DNA from: Siderastrea siderea
Lineage: Eukaryota > Cnidaria > Anthozoa > Scleractinia > Rhizangiidae
Direction of reading: 5' to 3'
Length of the DNA stretch: 64,000 bases
Assembly (NCBI GenBank): GCA_964030785.1
Contig: OZ034970.1
Location: 34,078,443 to 34,142,442 of the forward strand
Each line of letters opens with the position of its first letter. Position 1 is the first letter of the stretch. Below are positions 22,275 to 33,089 of the stretch, piece after piece. The notes under the pieces were generated by a model. That model saw nothing but the letters and a program-made list of their open reading frames with translations, searched no databases and was not told the DNA's origin. A program made the translations under genes and the position numbers.

Positions 22275-23696
22275 AACAGAGCAAGAACGAAAGTGACAAC
22301 GACGTGGAACTGAAGAGGGAACTGGCGGAGATGAGCTGAGGATTTGCTTCGCAAGAAGGAGATGGAGGTAGCAGACCTCAAAAAGGGTAGGGACGTAAAT
22401 TGCTGAAGATCACATCCCTGGCAGGTAATGATAGATGTAGTTGGAGTAGAAAAATAAATGCCCATTAGCTAAGGACTACATCTACCTTGCCAAAAAAAAA
22501 TTATTCTATAAAACCATAAACGACTAATACCATTTTAAAATTGTCCTTACATTTTACACACAGATATGGAAGAGGAGAGTTTTGTAAGAAATCAATCTGA
22601 GAAGTTATTTAGGGAAACCAAAACAGAGCTAAGTGACTGCAAAGAACTTCTTCAACAAGCTAGGAAGGAACTAACAAAAGCAAATCAAGGTAAATGAAAG
22701 TGGACAAAGGTTAACAAGTTCACTAACAGGAAACTAAAAGTTTAACTGTTCTCCTGGGGAGGGTATAATGCGGGTTCTGGGAAAAGAATTCATGAGCACA
22801 TGGCAACAAACAAGAGAAAAAATTACCACAAATCGCAATGACGTTTACAACAATAGTTATTTCCTTACGTATCACACTCAGCCTAATTTCGGTTTAACGC
22901 CCAACGTAACCTATTGGAAAATAAACCAGTTACTTTGCGGATAAAGGTAATTAAGGGTAATAAAAAGCAATAGCAAAACCTTAAACGTTTGCAATAAGCT
23001 GAACAGTGTAACACGAGGTGCAATTAGGAAGAACCCAAGTGACAGTAATAAGTAATCCCCGAAATTGTATATGAACTGAACAAGCTCAGGTAAATATCAA
23101 AAGTCAATACACTACCTCAACAGAACTAGAAAAAGAGGTGACAAAGAGGAAGCGACAGGAGGAAGAATTGGAAACGTTAAAAACAACATTAAGTGAAGTG
23201 AAAGTAAAGCAACAAGGGGGAGGAAGGAAAGATGAGCAAGCAGGAACAAGCAAACAATGTGAGTGAGTTTAATGTAATGGTTCTATGGGTTAAGAGATGC
23301 CAGCTTGCCTTTTGAGTCAAATAAATTTTGTTGTAAACAATAAGGCAGAAATTAAACAAAACTCGTACATCTATTAGAAAACCGAAAACAATACAAAAAG
23401 AAGCAATTAACTTTATTACATTTATTTACTTCAAAGGTTTGCCACTTGAAATATCACTGACAGACCAGGAGCCACAACAAAAAAAAGGAAAGCAAGATAA
23501 AAAGAAACAAAGCAGGCCAAAAAGGATGGACAAAAATACCTGTAGCAAGTGCAACAGAAAAACGAGTTTAACAGGACACATAAGGTGTACAAAATGTTTG
23601 CAATGGTTACATCTCAAGTGCGTAGGATTACAATTAAGCGAAGCCCAGTTGAAAAAAGCAGACTACAAGTGTGATGTTTGCAAACAACCGAAATAA
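22275..23696 (+). CDS. Spliced coiled-coil/PHD-finger protein gene
   Basis: Four exons join with matching phases: 22275-22386, 22564-22689, 23124-23258 and 23437-23696, with donors GTAGGG, GTAAAT and GTGAGT and acceptors ending in AG. The joined protein has a Glu/Lys-rich coiled coil (KLFRETKTELSDCKELLQQA, then ELEKEVTKRKRQEEELETLK), a basic linker (KKGKQDKKKQSRPKRMDK) and a C-terminal C4HC3 PHD finger: CSKC, CTKC, LQWLHLKC, then CDVC four residues before the stop. PHD fingers usually bind histone H3 tails, so a nuclear chromatin role is plausible but inferred. In the first exon the frame is broken near 22,331-22,337 (AEMS then TGA). An in-frame ATG at 22,362 or 22,566 could start a protein of about 181 or 172 residues. 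AATAAA overlaps the stop codon. CR1-type LINE ORF1 proteins also carry PHD fingers, but the introns argue for a cellular or domesticated gene. Confidence 0.72.
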
Positions 23697-24590
23697 AGAA
23701 ATTTACAATTTTAGCCTCAGTTATCAAGTAACAGAAAGCGTATAATTCTAATAACGTAAAAGTGTACCAAGGTACTCTCTAACTTAGCAGTAACTACTAC
23801 AATAACTTTTTTTTAGAAGAACCTTTGTTATAAGAACGTCGAGGCTGGGATTGGCCAACCGCCATTTTAAGAACATGTTAAGAACATACCGAGGCTTAGA
23901 TTTTGTTAAAACGTCGTTATCTTGTCTTCATATTTGTAGAACAGGATGTGAGAGAATAAAATTAAGTGTATTTGGTGAAAACAATGTACAGGCTATTTCA
24001 GCCCCAAATGCTAGAATTTTTGTGAGGTTGCAAATCGTCTTCCATTGATAAAAAAAAAAGTAACACGTATAACTATTAGGAATTTGGTAGACCTTGACCT
24101 ATTTGTTCTTTCTATCATTCAGAATTATGTTTCAAAAAAATGATTTGAATTAATCTTAAGAACATTGTTAAGAACGTCTCGGGCACAAATTGCCCAAAAA
24201 ATTAAGATCATTCAATTCCGGTTAACCCTCACATAAAAATTTCCACGTTCTTATGTACATAAAAGAAAGAGTGCAACCAGCGAACATTACGTAGTATCAC
24301 TGTAGAGGACAGTCAGAAAGTGTAAATTACTGCAAATTGGTTAACGGAAGTTTACAACAAGAAAATCATGGAATCAGTGAGTTGTACTGCAGATGTAGTG
24401 GTTTAGTTTGTGGACACTTTCACCGGTTAATTAACATAACTCCTATGGTAGAGGCGTCATGCATAACCCATGAAATAGATAGTAAACTACTTCGTAGTAT
24501 TAGTATTATATACTTGGGACTATTTGGCGAAAAACAAAACAGCCTAGAGACACAAGATACACAAGAGACACAAGAGAGGCATGTGAAGTA
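23697..24590. other. Non-coding, no recognisable gene
   Basis: AT-rich sequence downstream of the PHD gene. The phrase TTAAGAACAT.TTAAGAACxT recurs near 23,870 and 24,155, and AGACACAAGA is repeated near 24,548-24,573. Nothing else is supported. Confidence 0.4.
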
Positions 24591-25030
24591 ACAGCGTAGC
24601 GGAGTAGCGGAGAAGCGCTGGATAAAATCAACGCTAAATTATAGAACGAGCAATCCTACGCAATTCTATGCATAAGAGCCACGTGCCTTAATGGCGTAGC
24701 GGCGTAGCGGCGTAGGGCTGGATAAAATTGACAACCCATTATAGAACGGGCAATCTTGCACAAAATAACCACGTGGCTTAATGGCATTCCCCTTGAGACA
24801 ATTAGCGAGCAATTTTAAAATGCGGGTAAGAGCTTAACGCGTAACGGCGTAATGGAGTAGCGGTAAGAAAAAGTGTGGAGGCAATCTTACGCAAAAGGGC
24901 TGCGTGCGGTAAGAGCGTACTAGCGTAGCATCTGACATAATTAACAAGCCATTTTAGAAAGGGCAATATCCTACGCAAAAGAGAAACGTGGGGTAAAAAC
25001 ACACTAGAGTAGCTCTTGAGATAATAAACG
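24591..25030. repeat. Degenerate tandem repeat, unit about 90-130 bp
   Basis: Four to five imperfect units each carry GCGTAGCGGxGTAG, then CTGGATAAAATTxAC, CATTATAGAACGGGCAATC, TACGCAAAA and CCACGTGxxTTAATGG. Later units are more eroded. No protein signal. Confidence 0.7.
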
Positions 25031-25509
25031 ATAACAAAACGGAAACGCCCAAAAAAGGATCCTATGTGCGATAATTAAGTGGGTTTTGAAGGGAAATGAA
25101 GATCGCAGAGGAATATATCTAACATTTTATTGATGTAGCAGGTGACACTAGTAAGACGATGTTCAGTTGGAGGCAAAATATCAATACCGAAACCTATCGT
25201 TAATTATGTCATTAGAAAAGGGGGGGATGGTTACTAAAGCCGGGTACGGAACTCAATTTACTACCAGATGAAGTAGTTGCAGTCACTAGGTCACTTCGCT
25301 TCATTAAACAAGAGTAGTTATAAAGTACTATAAGATGTGCAACAAAGTATCAATAAACCAATATAAATGTGACACCGACATGTTACACTTTAATGACTTT
25401 CATATTATGGTAAATCTGATAATTCTACTTTGAAATACCCTAAAACAAAAAGCGGATATAGCAGATACAGAAGTGAATCCTTTTGCTATTTAAGTTATGA
25501 GAATAGAGC
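25031..25509. other. No recognisable feature
   Basis: AT-rich non-coding sequence; nothing supported. Confidence 0.4.
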
Positions 25510-25645
25510 TACAACATCAGGCAAGACTAAGGAGTCTGCGACAAATTTACAAGACCCAGCAGTGTGTCGCCGGTACCCATTTATACACCTGGGTGGAGAG
25601 GAAGTTTAACGCGCTAACCACTACACCACCGCACCGCCAGAGACT
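25510..25645 (-). mobile_element. tRNA-derived SINE, partial
   Basis: On the minus strand the head reads GGCGGTGCGGTGGTGTAGTG then GTTAGCGCG, a good tRNA-like A box (TGGTGTAGTGGTTAGCGCG). It is followed by CCACCCAGGTGTATAAATGG and GTACCGGCGAC, a body typical of metazoan tRNA-derived SINEs. A canonical B box (GGTTCGANTCC) is absent, so it is either truncated internally or decayed and should not be called a functional tRNA gene. Confidence 0.65.
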
Positions 25646-25737
25646 ATCATAGAGTTTCAATCAAATTACAAGAAGTAATTAATACATAGAAAAGGGAAAT
25701 CTTTTCTAAAACAGTTATTTCTTGTTTTGATAGTGCA

Positions 25738-26010
25738 TTGCGATGTATGGTACACGCTACTACGGTACGACGGTACGCAGGCAGTCTAATACAAATTCAA
25801 AGTCAATTTAGTGCATCTTTTATAAGTAATTCTATATTTAAAACATCAAGTCGATCATATACACTACAACGCTACCACGGTACGCCAGTACTGAAACAAA
25901 TTACTAAAAAAATCGAATAAAACCTTAAAACGTAGCACCGTAACCCCGCTACGTTTAATGCTACGCTTACAACTACATCCGATTTCGCGACAGGAATATG
26001 CTAAGGGGAA
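25738..26010 (-). repeat. Inverted copy of the GTACGG/GCTAC dispersed repeat
   Basis: CGTAGCACCGTAACCCCGCTACG and ACATCCGATTTCGCGAC near 25,930-25,990 are the reverse complement of 7,815-7,885, and GGTACGACGGTACGC-type words precede them. It marks the second copy of the family first seen at 7.8-8.6 kb. Confidence 0.6.
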
Positions 26011-26912
26011 CAAAAACAAAGGTTTGCCGTACAGCGCAAACAGAAAAAATTATCATAAACTGAAAATCACTGTGTCCTATAATTTGCCTGAGAAGACAGA
26101 ATTTTTAATGAAATAGGAATGGAGAACAACAGAAATCTTAGAGTAGAGTTATTTAAATTAAAGTGAAGGATCCCCAAGAGGAAGCCATGACTGGCAAAAG
26201 CTAAGGGATTCCAGCCCCTTAAAATGGCAATTAGTTTATAAAACTGTTGGCCTCGTAATAGCTGCTTCTCCACTTGAATACATGTAACACAGGTCATTTA
26301 GATTTTGAGCATGGTGACACTATTGTTTGCTTAAAGAAAATTGGCAATTATCTTTATTGAATTTGTGTATGGTGACCTGTATACACGTCAAGTACAGCGT
26401 CTTTTTCCGTGCTGGTAAGGATAGGTTTTTCTCCTTTCATATGATTCATCGTTTGGCACAGAAGTTTGTTTTACAGTGATCTTGAAAGACGTATATTTTG
26501 TGAAAAGATTGACAATCGATGTCACCATTTGGTGCAAAATAAATGGACATGTGTTGTAAATAACTTCCAAGTTGTCAATTTCACACCTGTGGCCTGGCAA
26601 AATGTTGAGAACACTCTATAAATTATGGACAAAAAAACTATTCCATACAGATCAGAAGAAAACCATAGATAATATTAAGGAGAGTAAACCCAACATAAGT
26701 TTACCTCAAGCTTCACATGCACACTTGTCCACATCGTATCTGTCCGTTGTGTCAACACTTTATTATGTAGCGAGCAGTTATCAGTGATACAGTTTTCGTA
26801 TCGCTTGGAGATTAAAAAAAGACTAAAAGTAGGAACAGAGAAATATTTTTCATACGCTCTTAATACGTGCAACATTGAATGTTTTATCCAACCCCCTTTA
26901 AAGCAATAAGGT
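26011..26912. other. No recognisable gene
   Basis: AT-rich sequence with short open frames and no domain that I can identify. Confidence 0.4.
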
Positions 26913-27560
26913 TTAAAATACGCTTAGGCATGGAGGAAATGAGCTTATTAATGGTCCCCATTGGCCAGAATAAAAGGTGTTATTTTGGACCTTGAACTCA
27001 CTATACAATACCCTTGCAATTTGGTGCTCAGTGACCTGTTTCTTGGGTTTTTGTGAAACCACCCGAAACAGGCTTTTGTGGCAAAGAACGTCAGCACATC
27101 TCGCTGGGAAGTTAAGTAAATTTGCATGGGACTTCGTCATGGCAACTTTTGCTAATGTGGAATTCTGACATGGGCAATTGCCTTGTACAACTAAGTCCTC
27201 CTCCCCCTTATCTGCCAGCGGAAACATCTCCACAAAATGTTCCTCCATAAAACTAGCTAAAAAGTATCCAGTCATTTTTTGGTATGAATAACAAGCGATT
27301 ACACCTTTATCGTAGGATAAAGCTACTATAAGTCTCACCTATAGTGACCAATTTTACTGGTCTGTAGGTCCATCAGCTTTCGACGCTTACCTGGTCTCAA
27401 AGATGATTTTCGTCTTTAGAACTTAACATCCCTTAGAACTTGCATTCCTGTTGCGGGGGATCAACCTATTCTCCTTGCAATGTCTTGAAGAGATGACTTC
27501 CTTTCACTAGACTTACATAAAAAAGCTACTGATTTCTTCTCCTGTGGGTTGTCTTGATTT
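26913..27560 (-). pseudogene. Tc1/IS630-like DDE transposase relic
   Basis: Two blocks lie on the minus strand. The upstream block (27560-27350) reads SSLQDIARRIG, stop, SPATGMQVLRDVKF, a helix-turn-helix-like segment with an in-frame stop. The downstream block (27338-26913) reads MRLIVALSYDKGVIACYSYQ, FPLADKGEEDLVVQGNCPCQ, then NLLNFPARCADVLCHKSLF. This has the layout of the Tc1-like core, but the usual QDxDPxQN aspartate is replaced in VVQGNCPCQN, and the usual PxSPDLNPIEN block is eroded. Catalysis is therefore excluded. The segment between the two blocks, which should carry the first Asp, is missing. A close relative of the upstream block occurs at 32.8-33.0 kb. Confidence 0.65.
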
Positions 27561-27720
27561 CTAACCGATATGAATATCAGTGTTTATTTTCATATTATTT
27601 CTACCCACATAACAATGGATATTTTGGATATTTTGGATATTTTGGATGTTCTTACTACTTTGCCGGTAACGAATTTTAGTGCCTTTGGTTCTAAAAATTC
27701 AATACCAAATCAAGTTTGGT

Positions 27721-28030
27721 CCTAGTTGAACCTGTAACAATTTTTAGGACATGTTGCTTGGTCGATGAAATATGTCCTCTTCTCTTCCTCTTGCCTTTGA
27801 TACTCTGTCGGTGTTGCTACTTCTATGTTATAAACAGTGTGGGGATATTCCATAACTGTTGATAATGGGGCTGTATCAAAGTCAATGTTTTCTCCTGATA
27901 TCTCTTTCTCAAAGACAACTTTCTTATTTGGAACGTCATCACTACCACTTTGCTTTCTTTCTCGTGTCTTTTTCTCTGATATTTCTGTATTTCTAATCTT
28001 AGGAGCAGGTCTTTGAGGTTTATCCTCAGA
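27721..28030 (-). pseudogene. Unrecognised exon-like open frame, upstream of the Tc1-like relic
   Basis: I do not recognise this protein. A continuous minus-strand frame reads KPQRPAPKIRNTEISEKKTR, then SGSDDVPNKKVVFEKEISGE, and ends YFIDQATCPKNCYRFN and a stop. It is highly charged, has no obvious globular motif, and looks like a disordered N-terminal exon. A weak relative (KENLLKPAPQTKPNKPVV) lies at about 34,130-34,300, also upstream of helix-turn-helix-type exons. The two loci may be duplicated copies of the same gene or element. Confidence 0.4.
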
Positions 28031-28551
28031 GTCAACGTTTCATAAACAAAGTGGGTGTGCGACATTGAGAGTTTTTATCCCCTTGCACTAAATGATTCGA
28101 GCAGACCTTAGTACTCATTGTAACCTTGAATTTCTCATGATTTATAGTTCGAGCCCATGACAAAACATCTTGGTTATTCTTTGGCGAGAAGAATCTCAAT
28201 ATAGCAACGTTTAGAAGAATTTTTTTGTTTCTCTAGGTACCTTTGATCAGTGTCACAACCCACACAGCACAATGATTGCCGCCTGCCATGTCCCTTATTA
28301 ATACTCGTAGTATAAACGACTCAACAATGTTAGCACACGAAATTACAACTGAAAAGGCTTTATTGAGTCAATTCCCTCAAATTTTTACCTAAATGTGTAC
28401 TATTTCGAGACCATGGCGTGATGTAGTTTTTGCAGTCAACCTTGCATAAAAAAGAGTAATATCAATAGATTTCATCGCATTTAACGAACAAAAACAATTT
28501 CCACCTACCAACACTTCTCACAAAATCACAGCGAAAAGCGTTATTCTCCGT
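28031..28551. other. No recognisable exon
   Basis: Non-coding gap between the Tc1-like locus and the RAG1-like relic. The expected C-terminal part of the DDE core of the latter is not seen here. Confidence 0.4.
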
Positions 28552-31500
28552 CTAAATTGACTGCTTTTGACAAAGAGGCAACTTTACGCCATTTCTTTGT
28601 AGCGACTTGCTATGTTTTCCCTCTAGAGATCCCAGAATCCTTTGCAGATAACATGGGCATCTGGTTACTGGTAAATCATTCATAGTCTCTGTTTCGTCCA
28701 TTGGGGAACTTGCATTATATTTGAAATGACACTCTCCAAACAGGGTGACCAGCTTCTTCAATTTGTCCTCAACAAGTGTTGCTTTGGTACCAGTTCAGGA
28801 CACTCCTGCACGGTGACTTCCACCAGTTTGTGGCAAATCGTTTGGATATTTTGAGCCTGTGGAGTGTGACAAGAGCAAAGTTCTTCATGGTTAATGTCTA
28901 CACGAAATACAACGAACACTACTTCCCAGTTTAGAACAAAATAACTCTAGGGAGGTATTTACATGATTTCCCACAAAGCTGTTGCTGTGGTAGGCCTGGC
29001 GCTTGACATTGAGTTACTGGAGCTGGTCCTCCATTGCATTGAAAATCTTTCCCATTGTATATGATACATACACTACTCACAAACTAGTACACCAAATTAT
29101 ATACTAACCTTCTCCTGTGCTCTGCTTAATAAACGCTGGCCATGTTGCACCAGCTGTGGGATGTCAGGATGAGGATTTGTTGCACTCAGTTCCAGGCCAC
29201 AAAATGTTATTAGATACGTCAAGTGGTCCTGTAACTGCTGGGCCTCTGTATGGAAACGCTCGGCATTGTTTTCATGATTCATGAATTCTCACAATTTCTG
29301 AATGTACTCATCACATTCAGTCGTTGTGGGTAAGGTGCTGCTACCTGCTGCCTTTTTCCGAGCAATCTTGATGTCGAGTTCTTTACAGTCTTCTAACAGA
29401 AGATCATAAAACTTCAGAAAAAGACCAAGGCTCATGTGAAGTCCGGGGAAGGTGTGGCAAGATATTGTGAAGTTAAGTTTTACAAAATGAACCGATTGTA
29501 TGTGTAATTTATTTTTAGTATCTTTTTCAGCTGATCTGTGGAGATGCCAAGAAGAGGCTAATGGAGTACATTAAAATAGTCCTTGGCTTTTTTGATGTCC
29601 CCATTTGCCTGAGTCTGAAACTTTTCAAAAGTTTTCTTGTGGTGCTGCAGTGTGCTCTCCTGAACTCTACTTTTTTGTCATAGGCTAGATGCATTTCTAA
29701 TGCAAGGATAGTGCACCTCAAACATGGATGCCTACCTGGAGAATTAAAAAATGATTGGCACTTGTTATTCTTTGTCTTGAAACTAAAATGATGAACTCCA
29801 AAACTGGACACTGGTCAAAATGAAATAAATTACTACTTGCACCAGAAATTCTCATCACTTAACACAGAAATTCATAGTCTCCAAACAGGAACAGAAGGAA
29901 TCTTTTACCCCAGAAGTAAAATTATTGTATCCAGGTTTGGTACCTGAAGCAGTAAAGGATACCAGTACACATTAATATTTTTGATCTGCATGTTTTAAAG
30001 TTACGAGAACTGCTTACTGGTATGTTGTGCCACCCAAGTATTTCAGTTGCTCTTTGTAGTTTGAGGCTATAGCTCGCAGATTGTTTCTAGTGTCTTTTGC
30101 CTCAAATATTGTAGACACGGCCGTTTTCTTGCTAGAATTGGGCTTAGAAACATTTGCAAGCTGAAACTCAAACTTCATTGGGCCTTGGCCATGATCGCTT
30201 CCAAGTTTTACGTAGAGATGGGTTTCTAGAATAAGACCACCATGCCATGTTAGCTCTCCAGATCTGAAGAATGAAATTATTTTGAGTGTAGCTTGCTTTT
30301 AAATGGCTGAAAAACTTAAGGGTTATATTACTGTAGAAGGGTTTAATAACTTTTTACTTTGAAAGGTCCTCCACGTAAGCTATAACGTTCTCTTTCAGGC
30401 TCCTGACATAAACACGGGCAGTTTGATGAGAGTGACATTCTTGTTCTTTTTGGCCATGTGTTCTAGGGGTAGTTTGTCTGCCTCAAGGGTGTCACCAATC
30501 AGCTCCTTCTTTTGAATCCTCTGTCGCTTCTCGCTGTCCATCTTAACACCCCATTTTTTAAACCACATGAGTGTAAAAACAACACAAAGGCATAACTCAA
30601 GCGAATGAAGTGAAGAATGTATTGAAAATAAAGTGGAATTGTCACCTTCACAATTTGTTTAAACGAAACCAGGACAACTCAATATCTTCATCGAGAGAGC
30701 CTCTTCTTCAGCTAACTCAAGAGTCAATGCGGTCCTTAGAGCTTCCGAAATTAGTCTTTTGCATTCCTCTTTAGCTTCCCTCCTTAACAACTTCACAAGG
30801 TGCCTGTCCATCTCGCCGCTGCTGACAGCATTGGCTACCTTCTTGATCGTACTTGTACGGTGCCACAGGTGCCTTGTGGATACCAGTTCACTCGGATTTT
30901 CAGCTTGGGGAATGCGTTGTATCACTATGGGCTGGAAAAAAAGTGGTTGGCCTTATTAGCTTTACAGTGTACCTAAAACCTTTAAAGTGAAATGATATAA
31001 TATAACAAAGAGAAGCAGACCATGGCAATTTTATACTAAAAAGGAAAAGAAGCGTATTTTTCCTTACCTTTTCAGGGCCAGGCAATCTTGCTGTTCCTCC
31101 ATCACCAGAATCCTTTGTACCTTGACAGGTACAGGTGGGGCTGGGTTTATTGCTGATGTTCCAGCATCACATTTGTGACTGAGACAATTTGATACTGCAA
31201 TTCACGCCTATGTGATTTACACCAAACACCCTGTTGACAAATTAATTGGAAGAACACTCTCGGGGCAGTCCCAAGGTGTGATTCACAGGTAAGGTGAAAC
31301 TAAGTCTTACACATTGGACAAGAAGGTGCACCATCCGCAAAAGGAATAATGGCTGCAAACTGTCTCAATTGGAATCTCCAGGACGTCCTTACAAATGGGG
31401 CAAAAGAACTTGCCTTTCTTTTTCCCGACGAGTTCAAAATTTTTGGAAAACTGGAGGTGCTGCATTGCTGCGCTGGTGTCTCTGAGTGTGATAACCTTCT

Positions 31501-31912
31501 CCTTTAACACTTTTTTTCGACATGTTTTCTTCCTTCTGGTTTAGATTTTTTGGGTCTCCCACCTTTTTTGGCATTGTCCTCTCTTGCACAGGTGCTACAG
31601 TTGCCATTGTCAGTGTATTTCCCAGTACATGCACTGGCGTGTGTAAGTGATAAAACACAAATTGCAAAACTGCAGAGAGTGAATTGCGGGGTCATCCTTT
31701 TCGGTATTGATTTGGAAGTTCTTTTCCAAAAACTCCTTGTACTCCTTGCAACTGTAGGTTGTGTGGTAAGTTTGCTGTAGTTTTTTCAGTCGATTTCCAC
31801 AAATTCTGCACAAATTTATGTACAGAAACGGGTTTTTCCAAATGGAAGACTTTGTCGGTAAAGTAGTTACTAGGGTGTAGTCAGTAACGAGAGAAAACTC
31901 CACCCAAAACAC
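28552..31912 (-). pseudogene. Multi-exon RAG1-N-terminal-like/DDE transposase gene relic
   Basis: Zinc-binding start (31912-31505): LCRICGNRLKKL, KDDPAIHSLQFCNLCF and, after a frameshift near 31,630, CSTCARED..GGRPKKSK. This matches the RAG1 N-terminal CxxC..H..FCxxC layout. A RING-type piece follows (31510-31300): FFCPICKDVLEIPIETVC and SHYSFCGWC. Later exons read WFKKWGVKMDSEKRQRIQKK (30,570-30,358); GELTWHGGLILETHLYVKLG, SDHGQGPMKFEFQLANV and FEAKDTRNNL (30,263-30,018); WGKRFLLFLFGDYEFLC, stop, ISGAS (29,912-29,834); SRHPCLRC (from 29,735); PGLHMSLGLFLKFYDLLLED (about 29,480-29,107, with a stop); and RQAYHSNSFVGNH (about 29,020). Asp in GSDHG and GDYEF are candidate catalytic residues. Splice phases match between the exons ending at 30,358 and 29,834 and those following. 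Frameshifts, stops and an altered donor after TDQ show it is dead. The family call is from memory of N-RAG-type transposon proteins. Confidence 0.68.
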
Positions 31913-32199
31913 AGTTTTACGGCAAAATTTTTAATTACAACACGTGCACTTCCACCATTACGCGTTGCATCACAACGGAAAATCATTTTCGTTGCTATGT
32001 AGCACAACTTTGGATTTGTCACGTTCCGTGACTATTCCTTCATCACCAAGCAATGCTAAAAATGGTTAATACGCATACATATCTTACTACTACACATTAT
32101 ATGTTCTATTTTTGATCTGTTTTGATCGTGACCGCTGGCGGCTGTTGTTAGCTGTGAAGAGACTTAAAAACTGTGGAATGCAGTCAAGTTAATCATGCG
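31913..32199. other. No recognisable feature
   Basis: Sequence just upstream of the RAG1-like relic. It may contain its promoter or a first exon, but nothing can be shown. Confidence 0.35.
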
Positions 32200-32660
32200 A
32201 AGTGTCCGCTCAGGTCACATTTGAAAGCGCTATGCAAGCTAATTGCGGCAGGCGGAGCTACAAAGGTACAGCAGCACGTCCCATGGTTAAATGAAAATAA
32301 CTGTTTAGATAAAATTAAATGAGGATAAATAACTAAATACATCAAATTTGGCAACATTTAGGAAGTACAGGCAAGAATTACAGGAATGACAAAACTAAAT
32401 ACAAAACAGGAGAGGAAGAAAGGATACAAAAAATGGGAAAATTGAGCAGTTTGCCATTTTTTGTAGTGGAATAGGGGCTTCAACATAATCATCCTCTGCC
32501 TCCATTATCGAAACGTTTATTGTGATAAACAGCGCTCAGAAGTGGTTTAATGTATAAAGAACTAGCTAAATTGAAATAACGAAACGAAAAAAAAAGTTTG
32601 AAATATAATTTTATACTATGTACAACCTTGAGAACACCGGACTACTAAGATCGTCACCAA
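32200..32660 (-). repeat. Divergent copy of the array segment (about 44.36-44.72 kb)
   Basis: Shares, with scattered changes, AGCTACAAAGGTACAGCAG, AGGAAGAAAGGATAC, TAGTGGAATAGG, TGGTTTAATGTATA, AAAAAAAAAGTTTGAAATAT and ACTATGTACAACCTTGAGAA with each 4.3-kb unit of the downstream array. On the minus strand it would be the 3' end of the exon relic at 32,611-33,010. Confidence 0.75.
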
Positions 32661-33010
32661 TGCTGGCTGTAAACAGCCCAACCCACCTCTTACCTCTTTC
32701 ATAATGTGCCTGGCAGTAAAATTCTTCTTCGCACACCTTATTTATACGAGGTCCTGATACAGAGAAGAAGTCTGCAGTCCATCCATTAACTTTCCATGCC
32801 TGCCTTGTCTCAAAGATGTATTTTTGTCTTTGGAACTTAACGTTCCTTAGAACTGGCATCACAGTTGCAGGGGATCGGGCTACTCTCCTTGCAATGTCTT
32901 GGAGAGATAACTTCCTTTTGCTAGACAAACTATGTAAAATAGCTACTGATTCTTGTGTTGTTTGTCTTGTAGAAAGCGTTTTTGATAGTTTCTCTGATTT
33001 CGAACTGATA
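32611..33010 (-). pseudogene. Helix-turn-helix-like exon relic plus terminal exon
   Basis: The frame reads KRKLSLQDIARRVARSPATV, MPVLRNVKFQRQKYIF, then VCEEEFYCQAHYERGKR and ends FSRLYIV and a stop. The first half is clearly related to the Tc1-like upstream block at 27.35-27.56 kb, but without its internal stop. The second half is not recognised. The last residues (GDDLSSxxFSRLYIV) recur in every unit of the downstream array. It is probably the 3' end of a degenerate transposase-type gene running from about 34.3 kb. Confidence 0.45.
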
Positions 33011-33089
33011 TAAACAAGAGTGTTGATTTATCTATTATTTTTAACCACATAACATAATGCGTGTTTTGGAAACATTACTAGACATGAAA

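Noticed and set aside
25572..25645. Minus-strand tRNA gene
   Set aside because: The A box is good but there is no B box and no cloverleaf closure; the trailing sequence fits a SINE body.
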